Shown here: positions 25,484-34,642 of the stretch, piece after piece
Layout of the letters: each line of letters starts with the position of its first letter
How positions within the stretch are numbered: position 1 is the stretch's first letter
Position numbers and translations under genes: made by a program
DNA from: Winogradskyella sp. UBA3174
Lineage (GTDB): Bacteria; Bacteroidota; Bacteroidia; Flavobacteriales; Flavobacteriaceae
Direction of reading: 5' to 3'
Length of the DNA: 43,143 nt
Assembly: GCF_002364335.1 (NCBI RefSeq)
Contig: NZ_DEXW01000033.1
Location: forward strand, 1-43,143
The notes under the pieces: generated by a model
What the model saw: the letters and a program-made list of their open reading frames with translations, nothing else
What the model was told of the DNA's origin: nothing
Database searches by the model: none

Positions 25484-25491
25484 CAAATTTA
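25484..25491 (-). promoter_or_regulatory. Putative -7 element of aconitase gene
   Basis: TAAATTTG on the minus strand, 43 bases before the aconitase start, matches TAnnTTTG. No clear -33 box is seen. Confidence 0.4.
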
Positions 25492-25676
25492 CAAATTTTA
25501 AAGCATTTTTAAAAATGTGTAGTAAAATCTATAAACCATTAAGAATAGTTTAGGCAAAATCAAAAAAATAATCGAAAAAATAGTATTTTACTTACTTATA
25601 TGTTAACTATTTAATGAATTCGTAATTAACAGAACACCCTAAATTTAGGTTGTATAGAAAATCCCTATAATAAAAC

Positions 25677-26734
25677 TTAACGAGGCACAATTTTATCTCT
25701 TAGTTTTAGTACAGGCAACTCAACTGTTCTATATAAAATAATGACGCTATTAAATAAATTAAAATTGCGTGTCTAGACGGATTAATAAATCTTTCAACGG
25801 CTAATAATACAAGAGAATAATTTACAAATAAATGGCGTAGAGTCGGGTACTTTGATAATATACTATATCTGAAACGAATCGATTTGTATTTAGTTTTATA
25901 AACCATGGAAAAATTAAGGTTATACTTATTCCAATAAATGGGAGATATAAAAGGTTATAGCCGTAAGGCATTATTTTAAAATAAACAATAACAATATGCG
26001 TTACCACAAAAATTGAAATTCCAAAAATTAAAAGTAAGGTTCTAAAGCTGTTTATACTTGTCTATTTATTATGTAGGTATACGGCTATAATAAATTGAAT
26101 CTAACCTATAAATGACTACTTTTCTAAAAGAAGCACTCCAATCTCTTATAATTATTAATATCTACAGTTTTATAAAAGTTAAACTTAAGCACAAACAAAA
26201 TGCCAATAACGAGCAGTGTTGTAAAAATAAAAACTTTTAAAGGAGACTTAGTTTTTTTAAAAAAATCCAAACGTATATAATCGCAGAAAGAAATAGATAA
26301 GCATATTCTTCAATTGATAAGCTCCATGCCTCTGTAAATTAATTTGTGGATGTGCTAAATTTTGTAAAAAAGGAATATACAAGAGTATATTGGTATTCAA
26401 TTTACGATCTAAAAAATAGACTAATAATATATTGAGTATAAGAATTACAAAATAATTTGGTAAAGTCACTAACCATATTCGTTTCCAGAAATGAATTAAA
26501 CTTCTAGCAGAATATTCACCAGATTGTAAATGCTTAATAATTAATCCACCAATAAGAAATAACCACTGAGTACATAAAACAAATCAGCTCCCTTAGCTCC
26601 CGTTAGTCTAATAGCATCTGTTATTAGACCATTAAATTCAGGAATTAAAATGTACAATGCGATAAAACGATTAGCACTATGACTAATGCCCTTATAACAT
26701 CTAATCTAAAATTTCTGTTAGGATGATTCCACAT
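25677..26734 (-). pseudogene. Decayed acyltransferase-3 (OafA/YrhL-like) membrane acyltransferase
   Basis: The minus strand carries the pieces of an acyltransferase-3 protein of about 345 residues, spread over changing frames. It begins at ATG 26734 with NFRLDVIRALVIVLIVLSHC. After a frameshift come IPEFNGLITDAIRLTGAKGA and DLFYVLSG, then (shifted) FLIGG-like LIGGLIIKHLQSGEYSARSL and FWKRIWLVTLPNYFVILILN. Next, shifted again, is the diagnostic FTEAWSLSIEEYAYLFL. Later come YGYNLLYLPFIGISITLIFP, then YLVNYSLVLLAVERFINPS, and in another frame the C-terminus LPVLKLRDKIVPR before TAA 25677-25679. There are many frameshifts and stops, so it is non-functional. The ancestor would have acylated a surface sugar or lipid. 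Codon use is like its neighbours, and no mobile-element scar is visible. Confidence 0.88.
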
Positions 26735-26765
26735 AGTGTTAATGTAAACCTATGCGATGACTTTA

Positions 26766-27719
26766 TTAAAATAAACTTTGAATGATATCTTCGTCAGAAA
26801 CATTCTCTGCTTCAGCCTTATAATTTTTTATAATTCTGTGACGCAATATTCCTGTTGCAACAGCTTGGACATCTTCTATGTCTGGTGAGAATTTACCATT
26901 GGTAGCAGCATGTGTTTTGGCTGCTAATATTAAGTTTTGGGAGGCTCTTGGACCTGCTCCCCAATCCACAAATTCTTTGACTATATCTGCGGCTGTATCA
27001 GCTTTTGGCCTTGTCTTACATACTAAAGAAACTGCGTATTCTATAACATTATCTGCAACAGGAATACGACGTATTACATTTTGAAAATCTATAATTTCTT
27101 GCGCTGTAAATAACGCATTAACACTAGACTGTACATCTGTAGTTGTTGCTTTAACAACATCAACTTCTTCTTGAAAAGATGGATATTCTAAGTTAATAGC
27201 GAACATAAAACGATCTAACTGCGCTTCAGGCAGAGGGTAAGTCCCTTCTTGCTCAATTGGGTTTTGTGTTGCTAAAACAAAATAAGGTAATGTTAATTTG
27301 TATTGATGACCAGAAATAGTCACAGAGCGTTCTTGCATTGCTTCTAAAAGCGCTGCTTGAGTTTTAGGTGGCGTACGGTTAATCTCATCAGCTAAAATAA
27401 TATTTGCAAAAATTGGTCCTTTAATAAACTTAAATTGACGGTTTTCATCTAGTATTTCACTACCCAATATGTCACTAGGCATTAAATCTGGTGTAAACTG
27501 AATACGTTTAAAATCTAAACCTAAAGCCTGAGCTATAGTATTTACCATTAATGTTTTCGCCAAACCTGGGACTCCAATTAAAAGTGAATGACCACCAGAA
27601 AATATTGATATAAGAATTTGGTTTACAACCTCATCTTGGCCTATAATAACTTTTGAAACCTCTTTTTTTAAATCCCCAAATTTCTTAACGAAATTTTCTA
27701 TTAGCGCAACATCTGACAT
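26766..27719 (-). CDS. MoxR-family AAA+ ATPase
   Basis: This 317-residue AAA+ ATPase has Walker A GVPGLAKT at 49-56, Walker B ILADEINRTPPKTQAALLEA (about 108-127), sensor 1 FVLATQNPIEQEGTYPLPEA, an arginine-finger region EAQLDRFMF and a C-terminal helical lid ending LRHRIIKNYKAEAE. MoxR proteins are chaperone-like and usually work with VWA-domain partners, often encoded next to them. In this window there is none. Downstream lies the broken acyltransferase instead. It starts 2 bp after the SurA-like gene, so it belongs to the chaperone operon. Confidence 0.92.
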   Translation of the reverse strand: MSDVALIENFVKKFGDLKKEVSKVIIGQDEVVNQILISIFSGGHSLLIGVPGLAKTLMVNTIAQALGLDFKRIQFTPDLMPSDILGSEILDENRQFKFIKGPIFANIILADEINRTPPKTQAALLEAMQERSVTISGHQYKLTLPYFVLATQNPIEQEGTYPLPEAQLDRFMFAINLEYPSFQEEVDVVKATTTDVQSSVNALFTAQEIIDFQNVIRRIPVADNVIEYAVSLVCKTRPKADTAADIVKEFVDWGAGPRASQNLILAAKTHAATNGKFSPDIEDVQAVATGILRHRIIKNYKAEAENVSDEDIIQSLF

Positions 27720-27721
27720 AA

Positions 27722-29167
27722 CTATTGTTTTTTTAACCAGTTATTTTGGAAATCACAATTTTTATATTCGCCATTAACCTTAATATAAGTCTTTGCTATG
27801 GTTTCTTTTTGCCATACTGCTATAGCATCTACATGCTTATTCTGTAAGGCTAGTTCCTTTATTTTTAAATAATCTCTAGAGAAGTCTGCCTTATGATCAT
27901 CAATTCTATCTGTTACTGTTAGAATTTTAAATTTTATGCTGTTAACACGATCTTGGTCTTGCAGCACAGGACTGATTTCTCCATCTTTTAAATCTTGAAT
28001 TTGAGAGTAAAGTTCAGTATCAATTTTTGTTAGCTCAAAATTAAAATCTTGAGTTACTGGGTTCATCATTTGACCGCCTTCATACTTCGTTTCTTTTTCA
28101 TCACTAAATTCTCTAGCTGCTTCTGCAAAAGTTACAGAACCATCAATAATTTTAGCTCTCACCTCTTTTAGTCTATCTTCGGTACCTTTTAATGCTTCTT
28201 GTGTTATCTCTGGGCGTAATAAAATATGTCTTACATCATATTCTTGACCTCTAATCTTTTCTAACCATACAATATGAAACCCAAAATCGGTTTCAAAAGG
28301 ATCAGAAATCTCTCCCTCTTGCATGTTAAAGACAACATCCCTAAACTCTTTAACCATTCTTGGTTGCTTTCTATTCATTGATGGTAATTTACCACCATCT
28401 TGTTTAGAACCATCATCTGAATAAAACAAAGCCTTAGTTGTGAAATTTGCACCGTTTTCTTCGACATCTTTTTTGTAACTATTTAATTTATCAATTACAG
28501 CCTTCTTAGCTTCTTCAGTTACTTTAGGTATAATAACAATTTGAGCCAACTTTAATTCTGTACCAAACGTTGGTCTTTCCTCTTCTATTATTTCATTAAA
28601 AAATTGTCTTGTTTCTTCTGGTGTTACTTCAATTTTTTCAAGAACTTTTAAACGCATTTGCTGTGTTAAATATCCGTTTTTATTGATTTCATACATTTGC
28701 TCTCTCAAAGATTCTTCAGAATCTTTTTTATAGAATTTTAATAGACCTGCCATATCTCCATTTGTCTGTGCTAAAATTCCATCAATTTGTTGTTCTACTA
28801 AAGACTGTATATACAACTCGTTAATTAAAACACTATCTTGAATCGCCTGATGTGCATATAATTTACTTTCTAGTAAACTACCAAAAAGCTGACACCTTGT
28901 TATGCCTTCTAAATCTGCTCCTTGAGCTTCTAATTGGGCAATTTCTCTATCTAAATCAGATTCGAGAATAATAAAATCACCTACAACAGCAGCAACACCG
29001 TCAGCTTTTATTTTATTACCAGTTATTACAGTATCTTTTTTCTTAAGAGATGATTCCTTAGTTGTATCCTCTATAATTTCTTGTGCATTACCTGCGGTAA
29101 AAGACAAAAAGCAAATGATTACGATTGCTTTAGTTATATATTTCAAATTGATTGTTTTTAATAGCAT
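27722..29167 (-). CDS. SurA-like periplasmic peptidyl-prolyl isomerase (two parvulin domains)
   Basis: This 481-residue exported chaperone/isomerase has a signal peptide (about residues 1-29, ending GNAQ), an N-terminal SurA helical domain (about 55-195, GVAAVVGDFIILESDLDREI), parvulin domain 1 (about 200-305; ending GFHIVWLEKIRGQE) and parvulin domain 2 (about 310-420; YDVRHILLRPEIT, EAAREFSDEKET, GGQMM). SurA guides outer-membrane proteins to the BAM machine. Its start lies 38 bases inside the preceding lipoprotein gene, and moxR follows after 2 bp. Confidence 0.93.
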   Translation of the reverse strand: MLLKTINLKYITKAIVIICFLSFTAGNAQEIIEDTTKESSLKKKDTVITGNKIKADGVAAVVGDFIILESDLDREIAQLEAQGADLEGITRCQLFGSLLESKLYAHQAIQDSVLINELYIQSLVEQQIDGILAQTNGDMAGLLKFYKKDSEESLREQMYEINKNGYLTQQMRLKVLEKIEVTPEETRQFFNEIIEEERPTFGTELKLAQIVIIPKVTEEAKKAVIDKLNSYKKDVEENGANFTTKALFYSDDGSKQDGGKLPSMNRKQPRMVKEFRDVVFNMQEGEISDPFETDFGFHIVWLEKIRGQEYDVRHILLRPEITQEALKGTEDRLKEVRAKIIDGSVTFAEAAREFSDEKETKYEGGQMMNPVTQDFNFELTKIDTELYSQIQDLKDGEISPVLQDQDRVNSIKFKILTVTDRIDDHKADFSRDYLKIKELALQNKHVDAIAVWQKETIAKTYIKVNGEYKNCDFQNNWLKKQ

Positions 29168-29981
29168 CTTTAGTAATATCTTTTTCTAGTTGCTTTATTA
29201 GCTCTAGTTTTCTCTTATTTATAACAATTTGTTTTATCGAATTTTTGACATAATCTAACGGTGCATAATCGTTTAAAGTTTTTATGTCATTAACACGCAT
29301 CAAATATAGGTTTAATGAATCTTTGAGTTGTAAAAAATTAGATTTTTTTAACAGTTGATTTTTGTTTTCAGAATTAATCACTGAAATTTTATCTACTACT
29401 TGACTAAATTTTATCCAAAGTGAATCGTTTAGTGCATACGATTTAAATTGAACAGAGATAGAATCTAAATACCTTCTGTCTTTTTCATTAAATCGCTTAA
29501 ACCTGTTTGTTATTGTATCTAAATTAATAGGGTTTAATGGTAAATTGATATATCGGAACTGCAATAAATCATCATTAAGTTTAAAAGATTCTTTATTAGC
29601 TTCATAAAACTGTTCTTCTACTTTTGCAGAAACAAGAGTGTCTATATTCTTTTTTACTAGGCCTTCTAAGTAAGCATTTGTATATAAATCAATCTTATAC
29701 TGATCTATAAGCTGAGAGAAATCTTGTTGCTTAGATTCATTTAGATTAATCTTAGCTCCATCCATTAGCAAAAGCTGTTCTGCCCATCTATTTATATAAG
29801 CATTAACCATAAGCGTACTATCTTGAGTAGACATGCCTTCTGGCACTAAATCCTTTATATCTTCTTTATATAAAAAATTATCGTTTACTCTGGCAATGCG
29901 CTCACTATCGTCTGTCTTCATAAAGAAGTCACAGCTCATTAGTAATAAGCAAATCGAAACACTATATAATCTATAATTCAA
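29130..29981 (-). CDS. Lipoprotein, SurA-N-like chaperone without parvulin domain
   Basis: This is a 283-residue lipoprotein with lipobox CLLLMSC (Cys 17). IARVNDNFLYKEDIKDLVPE near residues 29-48 resembles the start of SurA/PpiD chaperone domains, and the rest is helical and charged (KSFKLNDDLLQFRYINLPL, YLMRVNDIKTLNDYAP). No parvulin isomerase core (GG...FG-H pattern) is present. It sits between two parvulin-type genes (6 bp after one, overlapping the other by 38 bp), so it is probably a third, non-catalytic member of the same envelope chaperone system. Confidence 0.85.
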   Translation of the reverse strand: MNYRLYSVSICLLLMSCDFFMKTDDSERIARVNDNFLYKEDIKDLVPEGMSTQDSTLMVNAYINRWAEQLLLMDGAKINLNESKQQDFSQLIDQYKIDLYTNAYLEGLVKKNIDTLVSAKVEEQFYEANKESFKLNDDLLQFRYINLPLNPINLDTITNRFKRFNEKDRRYLDSISVQFKSYALNDSLWIKFSQVVDKISVINSENKNQLLKKSNFLQLKDSLNLYLMRVNDIKTLNDYAPLDYVKNSIKQIVINKRKLELIKQLEKDITKDAIKNNQFEIYN

Positions 29982-29987
29982 AGGTTC

Positions 29988-31946
29988 TTATTGATTTTTT
30001 ATTTTGGTCTTAACTGCTTTTAAAGCACTCTTATTTACGCTAACATCAAAACGCTTATACAATACATCAATCCAATCTAACTCTAATTGTGTTTGATAAT
30101 CGTTAATCACATTCCCTCTAGATTCTTCTAAGGTTTTTTGTCCAGCAGGTATAACCTCCTTTACGTCTATAACATGAAACGCTCCATTGTGCTCATATAT
30201 TCTAGAAATCCCTTTTGCTATTTTCAAATTCTCTGGGAGCTTAGCATCTTTAGAACTGAAAACACCTTTTGTAAAAATGATATTTTGATTCTTTTCTTCA
30301 TTTATTTTTGAACTTATAACTTCTTCAGACTTCCCTCTTTTCATCATTTTAGAAACATTATCTACCATGTTTTTATCTGCAGAAGACGCCATTACTATAT
30401 CTACTCTATCAGACCATTGGTATTTTACCTTATTCTGATTATAATAATTCTCTATACCTATACTATCCTTTGATGCCTTATTCCATATTTCTTTCTCCAT
30501 AAGCTCAAATAACAAAAGCCCATCTCTATATTCTTGTAAAATATATGCAAATTCTTTATTTTCTAATTCTAAATTATCTTCTCTATACTTTAGAATTGTT
30601 TTGTTGTAAAATGTATTGAGTTCTTTCTCTACAATTTTTGGTTTAGGAACATTTTTAGCATTGTAGCTGCGCTGCGCTGATAATAAGTGACGTCCAAAAT
30701 CATAATACGTATAGGTATTATTATTTATAGTAAATAATACATTATCTTTCTGTAATAGTTCAGGTATCTTCCAAGCACGTGAGAAAAATCGATTATCTAT
30801 AACCGTTTCAAAATAAGCTTTAGCATCCTTATTACGAGAAATTGTGTAACGCTTCTCTAACTCAGCTACCATTGCAGAATTAATTAATCTAGATCTAGCA
30901 TCCCTTTTAACTCTGCTTTCTAAAGACGGTTTTAAGTCTTCAAATGGTAATATCTGCTTTAGGCTTATTCTTTTTACAATGTGCCAACCGTATTCTGTCT
31001 TAAAAGGCTTACTAAAATCTTCGTCTGCCTTTAAAGTAAATGCTTCATCTTCAAATTGTATTGAGGTTAATTGTCCACTTTTAAAAGGAGCTAATTTACC
31101 ACCACTGTTTGCAGAACTTTTATCATCAGAAAACTGCTTAGCTAAAGATTCGAAATCCTCTCCTTTCTGTAATCGACTGTAGATAGCATTTATTCGGTTT
31201 TCAGAATTTTGTGTAGAGTCTTTACTTTTTAATGTCACCATAATGTGAGCAGCAGTTATGGTTCCACGAGATAGTCTTACCTCATCTACTTTAACTACAT
31301 GGTAGCCAAATTGGGTTCTAAAGGGTTCTGAAATTTTACCTGCAGGTGTATTAAAAGCAACTGTTTCAAAATCATAAACCATTTTAAATGCAGAGAAATA
31401 TCCTAAATCTTCTAAAAAAATGGTTTGACCGTCGTGTGCATCATACTTTACTTTATCATAACCTTCTTTTAGTACGCGTTCTTTTAAAGCTAGTAGCTGA
31501 TTGTAGACTTTTGCTGTATCACTAGAACTTTCTTCAATTCGCACTAATATATGTGAAGCTTTAATATCTAATTTACTTCTTTCATATGCCTCTTTAACCA
31601 AGACATCAGTAACTTTATTATCAGACAAATAGTTTTTTGTAAGTTGCTTTTTATAGCTTAAAAACTCTCTTAAGTATTTAGCATTTTCATCTAACTTAAG
31701 ACGCTTTGCTTCTTTTAATTTTAGCTGATACTCAGTAAATAGTTTTAAATAGCCATCAACATCTTTCTGACTTTCATCCTTAACTAAATCAAGATTCTTA
31801 TTATAAACTCTTAGAAATTCTGAAGTTTTTATTTGGTCGCCATCTACAGTAAGAAGTACGCCATCATTACTTTGAGAAAAGGAACTATTTAGTACAAATA
31901 GTAGTACAAATAGAAGGATGAATAAACTTTTAAATTTAATACTCAT
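29988..31946 (-). CDS. PpiD/SurA-like peptidyl-prolyl isomerase (two parvulin domains)
   Basis: This 652-residue periplasmic protein has a signal peptide (residues about 1-24, FVLNSSFSQ). N-terminal chaperone helices (LTVDGDQIKTSEFLRVYNKN) precede parvulin domain 1 (about 128-222; IKASHILVRIEES, FRTQFGYHVVKVDE) and parvulin domain 2 (about 228-330; TAAHIMVTLKSKD, GGKLAPFKSG, FKTEYGWHIVKRI). A long C-terminal part of about 320 residues is helical and ends in KAVKTKIKNQ. It is the first gene of the four-gene operon that runs through moxR. A TATTTTTG -7 element lies 56 bases before the start. Confidence 0.93.
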   Translation of the reverse strand: MSIKFKSLFILLFVLLFVLNSSFSQSNDGVLLTVDGDQIKTSEFLRVYNKNLDLVKDESQKDVDGYLKLFTEYQLKLKEAKRLKLDENAKYLREFLSYKKQLTKNYLSDNKVTDVLVKEAYERSKLDIKASHILVRIEESSSDTAKVYNQLLALKERVLKEGYDKVKYDAHDGQTIFLEDLGYFSAFKMVYDFETVAFNTPAGKISEPFRTQFGYHVVKVDEVRLSRGTITAAHIMVTLKSKDSTQNSENRINAIYSRLQKGEDFESLAKQFSDDKSSANSGGKLAPFKSGQLTSIQFEDEAFTLKADEDFSKPFKTEYGWHIVKRISLKQILPFEDLKPSLESRVKRDARSRLINSAMVAELEKRYTISRNKDAKAYFETVIDNRFFSRAWKIPELLQKDNVLFTINNNTYTYYDFGRHLLSAQRSYNAKNVPKPKIVEKELNTFYNKTILKYREDNLELENKEFAYILQEYRDGLLLFELMEKEIWNKASKDSIGIENYYNQNKVKYQWSDRVDIVMASSADKNMVDNVSKMMKRGKSEEVISSKINEEKNQNIIFTKGVFSSKDAKLPENLKIAKGISRIYEHNGAFHVIDVKEVIPAGQKTLEESRGNVINDYQTQLELDWIDVLYKRFDVSVNKSALKAVKTKIKNQ

Positions 31947-32001
31947 AATTTAAGATTATTTTTATGGGAATTTGAAAATTTCAATACTTGTTGGAGTTGA
32001 A

Positions 32002-32009
32002 CAAAAATA
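32002..32009 (-). promoter_or_regulatory. Putative -7 element of chaperone-moxR operon
   Basis: TATTTTTG on the minus strand fits TAnnTTTG. The start codon is 55 bases further on. The -33 match is weak (TTGC at about 32028-32031). Confidence 0.35.
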
Positions 32010-32182
32010 ACACAAATAGCGCATTTCGCAAGTAGAATCATTTCCATTTACATAAAAATCATACCAAACATTAAAACGTTACTAATAAACTTTTTATTTT
32101 AACTCTAAAAACGATACGCTCATCGAAAAAGTAAGCAGACTTTAACACCTTCTATCTATCTTTAATAAAAATTCCCTCAAAA

Positions 32183-32638
32183 ATGAAATATTGTAATAGA
32201 ATTACAATAGCAAAACCTCTCGAGGTTGTTATTAAAAAACTCGACTCAGTTGATAATATGAAGCACTGGCAAGAAGGCCTAATAAGAAGCGAACATATTT
32301 CTGGAACTCCTGGCGAATTTGGAGCGAGAATGAATTTAGTTTATAACTTTGGAAACACAAAAATAGAACTAAAGGAAACTATTACAAAACGTAACTTACC
32401 TCACGAGCTTCATGCCACTTACAATACAAAAGGCATGTACAACATACAGCAAAATTATTTTAGAACTACCAATGAAGGCTCAACAGAATGGGTTGCTGAA
32501 TACGAGTATTTACCTACTAATTTCTTTATGCGAATGATGACTATTGCTATGCCAGGCATATTTAAGAAAGAGTCGTTAAAGTATATGGTAAACTTTAAGA
32601 ACTTTGTAGAAAAAGGAGTTTCTGTTGCAAATGCGTAA
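32183..32638 (+). CDS. SRPBCC-fold protein
   Basis: This 151-residue protein has the helix-grip (polyketide-cyclase/START-like) layout: an N-terminal strand CNRITIAKPLEVVIKKLDSV, the family-like MKHWQEGLIRSEHISGTPGE with GARMNLVYNFGN, and a C-terminal helix LKYMVNFKNFVEKGV. Such proteins bind small hydrophobic ligands, but nothing here names one. The last codons overlap the next gene by 8 bases. Both genes face the carotenoid operon convergently; a link to carotenoids would be speculative. Confidence 0.8.
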   Translation: MKYCNRITIAKPLEVVIKKLDSVDNMKHWQEGLIRSEHISGTPGEFGARMNLVYNFGNTKIELKETITKRNLPHELHATYNTKGMYNIQQNYFRTTNEGSTEWVAEYEYLPTNFFMRMMTIAMPGIFKKESLKYMVNFKNFVEKGVSVANA

Positions 32639-32870
32639 ATTAAAACTAATTTGGGATTTTAGAGGTCCATCTGGCCAAAAAACCGCAGAACATCACCTTA
32701 TTCATCTAAAAGAATACATAAGTATTAATAATTTAGATATAGAAATTACTGGTGTTGAAGCCTTGAGCGATATGCACAGTTTGGCATATTTAGTTGTTAA
32801 TGAATCTGAAATGAAACCCATTAGAGACGCACTAAAGCCACATAGAGGGCAAGTTTATTCTAATGATTAA
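32631..32870 (+). CDS. Small conserved protein of unknown function
   Basis: This 79-residue cytoplasmic protein begins MRKLKLIWDFRGPSGQKTAE and ends RDALKPHRGQVYSND. ATG 32631 is preferred over an in-frame TTG 6 bases upstream. The pattern strand-HHLIHLKEYI helix-strand DIEITGVE-helix-SLAYLVVNESEM suggests a ferredoxin-like alpha/beta fold. It contains His residues (AEHHLIH, DMH), but no Cys or known motif. Translation is coupled to the SRPBCC gene (8-base overlap). Its TAA stop shares a TTAA palindrome with the crtY stop on the other strand. Confidence 0.72.
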   Translation: MRKLKLIWDFRGPSGQKTAEHHLIHLKEYISINNLDIEITGVEALSDMHSLAYLVVNESEMKPIRDALKPHRGQVYSND

Positions 32871-34006
32871 AACAAACGCTTAAAGAAAGCCTGAGTAAAA
32901 CGCTTAGGAGGAACAGATACTATTATTTTAAAATCTTCTAGTACTGTAGATTCCTCATCTAGAAATCTAAATATCGTTTTAATGTCTGCCCTTTTAAACA
33001 TAGAAGAAAAAAGCGCAGCTCCTTCGTCGTTATGATTAGCGAGAACATCTAAGAATAATAAATCATAAAACCAGAATTTCAATCTTTTATCAAACTTAGT
33101 AAGGTCATTTTCTGTTTTTAAAAACTGTACTAAAGCTTTCGTTTTTTTTGAAGTATTCTTAAATGTATAACCTGTACTTGCCTTAGTCCAACCTCCAGCT
33201 GTACCAATATTTAGAATATGCTTTGTGTTTAACTCAGAAAACCTAAAAGATGTCATTGGTATAGAACCCATCTCTTTTTCTATAATCTCATAATCTATAA
33301 TACCTTTCTCTTTTAGATACTCACTAATCATTGTTTCGTATTCTGTATATTCTAATAATTCTTTTGAAAACAATGTGTACTCAAACAAGGCTGTATTTTT
33401 GTCTATTGGCAAAACATACATAAAGCGTGTGTTACCTTTTTGCTTAACCCTAAAATCCATGAAAGTTGCGGTAGAATCATCAAAAATAGCTTCCTTCGCT
33501 TTTATAAACCAACCTACAAAATGCTGTTGCAGAATAGGATATTTTTTTTGAGATTGGAAAGGCTTAGGGTTTGGCAAACTATTAAAAAGCTTTGAGCCAA
33601 AATAACTTCTTGTTTTACTAATAACTTCTACACCTATCTCTGAGATATTGAATGTATCAATTGTATCCTCAACAAAAGTAATATTAGATTTTAGCCTAAT
33701 AGTTTCCCAAAGTGTTTTATAAAAATTTTTACTTCTAATCATTTTGTAATTAAAAGGTGAAATGTCTATCGTCTTAGAAACGGTGTCACTTCCGAAATAA
33801 ATTTTAGTCCACGTTTTAGTTAATAACGTATCCCACTCACCTTCTCCATCTTCCCAGTAACACCAAGTTCTGTCATTACCTTTATCTATAATTTTATCAA
33901 TAATTAGAATTGACTTGTCATCAAAATAGACATCTTTAGACATACGGTATGCTAAAAGTAAACCTGAAGCTCCTGCTCCTAATATGATGTAATCGTAATG
34001 CTTCAT
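32867..34006 (-). CDS. crtY: Lycopene beta-cyclase
   Basis: This 379-residue CrtY-type flavoprotein closes beta-ionone rings on lycopene. The N-terminal FAD fold is HYDYIILGAGASGLLLAYRM, followed by NDRTWCYWEDGEGEWD, as in bacterial CrtY. IGTAGGWTKASTGYTFKNT holds the C-terminal GG motif. It is the third gene of operon 2, directly abutting cruF. Together with CruF/CrtD it would act on one or both lycopene ends to give gamma- or beta-carotene. The gene is intact, with no fusion. Confidence 0.93.
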   Translation of the reverse strand: MKHYDYIILGAGASGLLLAYRMSKDVYFDDKSILIIDKIIDKGNDRTWCYWEDGEGEWDTLLTKTWTKIYFGSDTVSKTIDISPFNYKMIRSKNFYKTLWETIRLKSNITFVEDTIDTFNISEIGVEVISKTRSYFGSKLFNSLPNPKPFQSQKKYPILQQHFVGWFIKAKEAIFDDSTATFMDFRVKQKGNTRFMYVLPIDKNTALFEYTLFSKELLEYTEYETMISEYLKEKGIIDYEIIEKEMGSIPMTSFRFSELNTKHILNIGTAGGWTKASTGYTFKNTSKKTKALVQFLKTENDLTKFDKRLKFWFYDLLFLDVLANHNDEGAALFSSMFKRADIKTIFRFLDEESTVLEDFKIIVSVPPKRFTQAFFKRLF

Positions 34007-34642
34007 TTATATAAATAGAAATACGCTAAAAAAGATAATTATTGATACTAAAACATGCCAAGAAATTACCCTGTTGGTTTCAACTTTAAATGATTGGTAA
34101 CCTAAATGGGCAATAAAAGCAGTAACAAACCACCCTATGTAATTTTTAATTGGCACAATGCCATTTTCAAACTCCCAAAAATCAAAACGTGGTGCAGATA
34201 CTTCTAAAATAACATCTAAACCTGTCATTAAAGCAGCACCTACTAAAGCTGAAATTACAATATTTTTTGAGAAATATTTAGAAACATCTGCTGTTGTTGC
34301 TGTTAATAAGGTCCAATTAATACAAATCATTAGTGGTACACCAAACACTTTAAACCCTAAATTCTCACCGTAAACATAAGTTCCGAATATTAAACCAAAA
34401 TTTACACCTAACCCTTCTGCTATAAAACCTATAAAAAAAGGAATAGCTAATGCCAAAATAACTTTGTAGTTATAATTTTTAATGTGCCACAATACCATTG
34501 CGAGACTTAGTAGCAAATTAAGTGGTGTCATAGACAAAAACCAATCTTGCGCACTAGACGACACACCTATTATTCCTGATATAGCAAACAACCATATGAT
34601 AAATATAGAGATACGGATTTTAAAATTTGAATTCTCCTTCAT
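34007..34642 (-). CDS. cruF: Carotenoid 1,2-hydratase CruF (DUF422 membrane protein)
   Basis: This 211-residue polytopic membrane protein has about six to seven helices. Family-typical segments are FIGFIAEGLGVNFGLIFGTY, YGENLGFKVFGVPLMICINW and MTGLDVILEVSAPRFDFWEF. CruF hydrates the psi end of gamma-carotene at C-1', the step toward myxol- and saproxanthin-type carotenoids; haloarchaeal homologs make bacterioruberin. It overlaps crtD by one base and abuts crtY, an arrangement matching flavobacterial clusters for monocyclic carotenoids. Confidence 0.88.
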   Translation of the reverse strand: MKENSNFKIRISIFIIWLFAISGIIGVSSSAQDWFLSMTPLNLLLSLAMVLWHIKNYNYKVILALAIPFFIGFIAEGLGVNFGLIFGTYVYGENLGFKVFGVPLMICINWTLLTATTADVSKYFSKNIVISALVGAALMTGLDVILEVSAPRFDFWEFENGIVPIKNYIGWFVTAFIAHLGYQSFKVETNRVISWHVLVSIIIFFSVFLFI

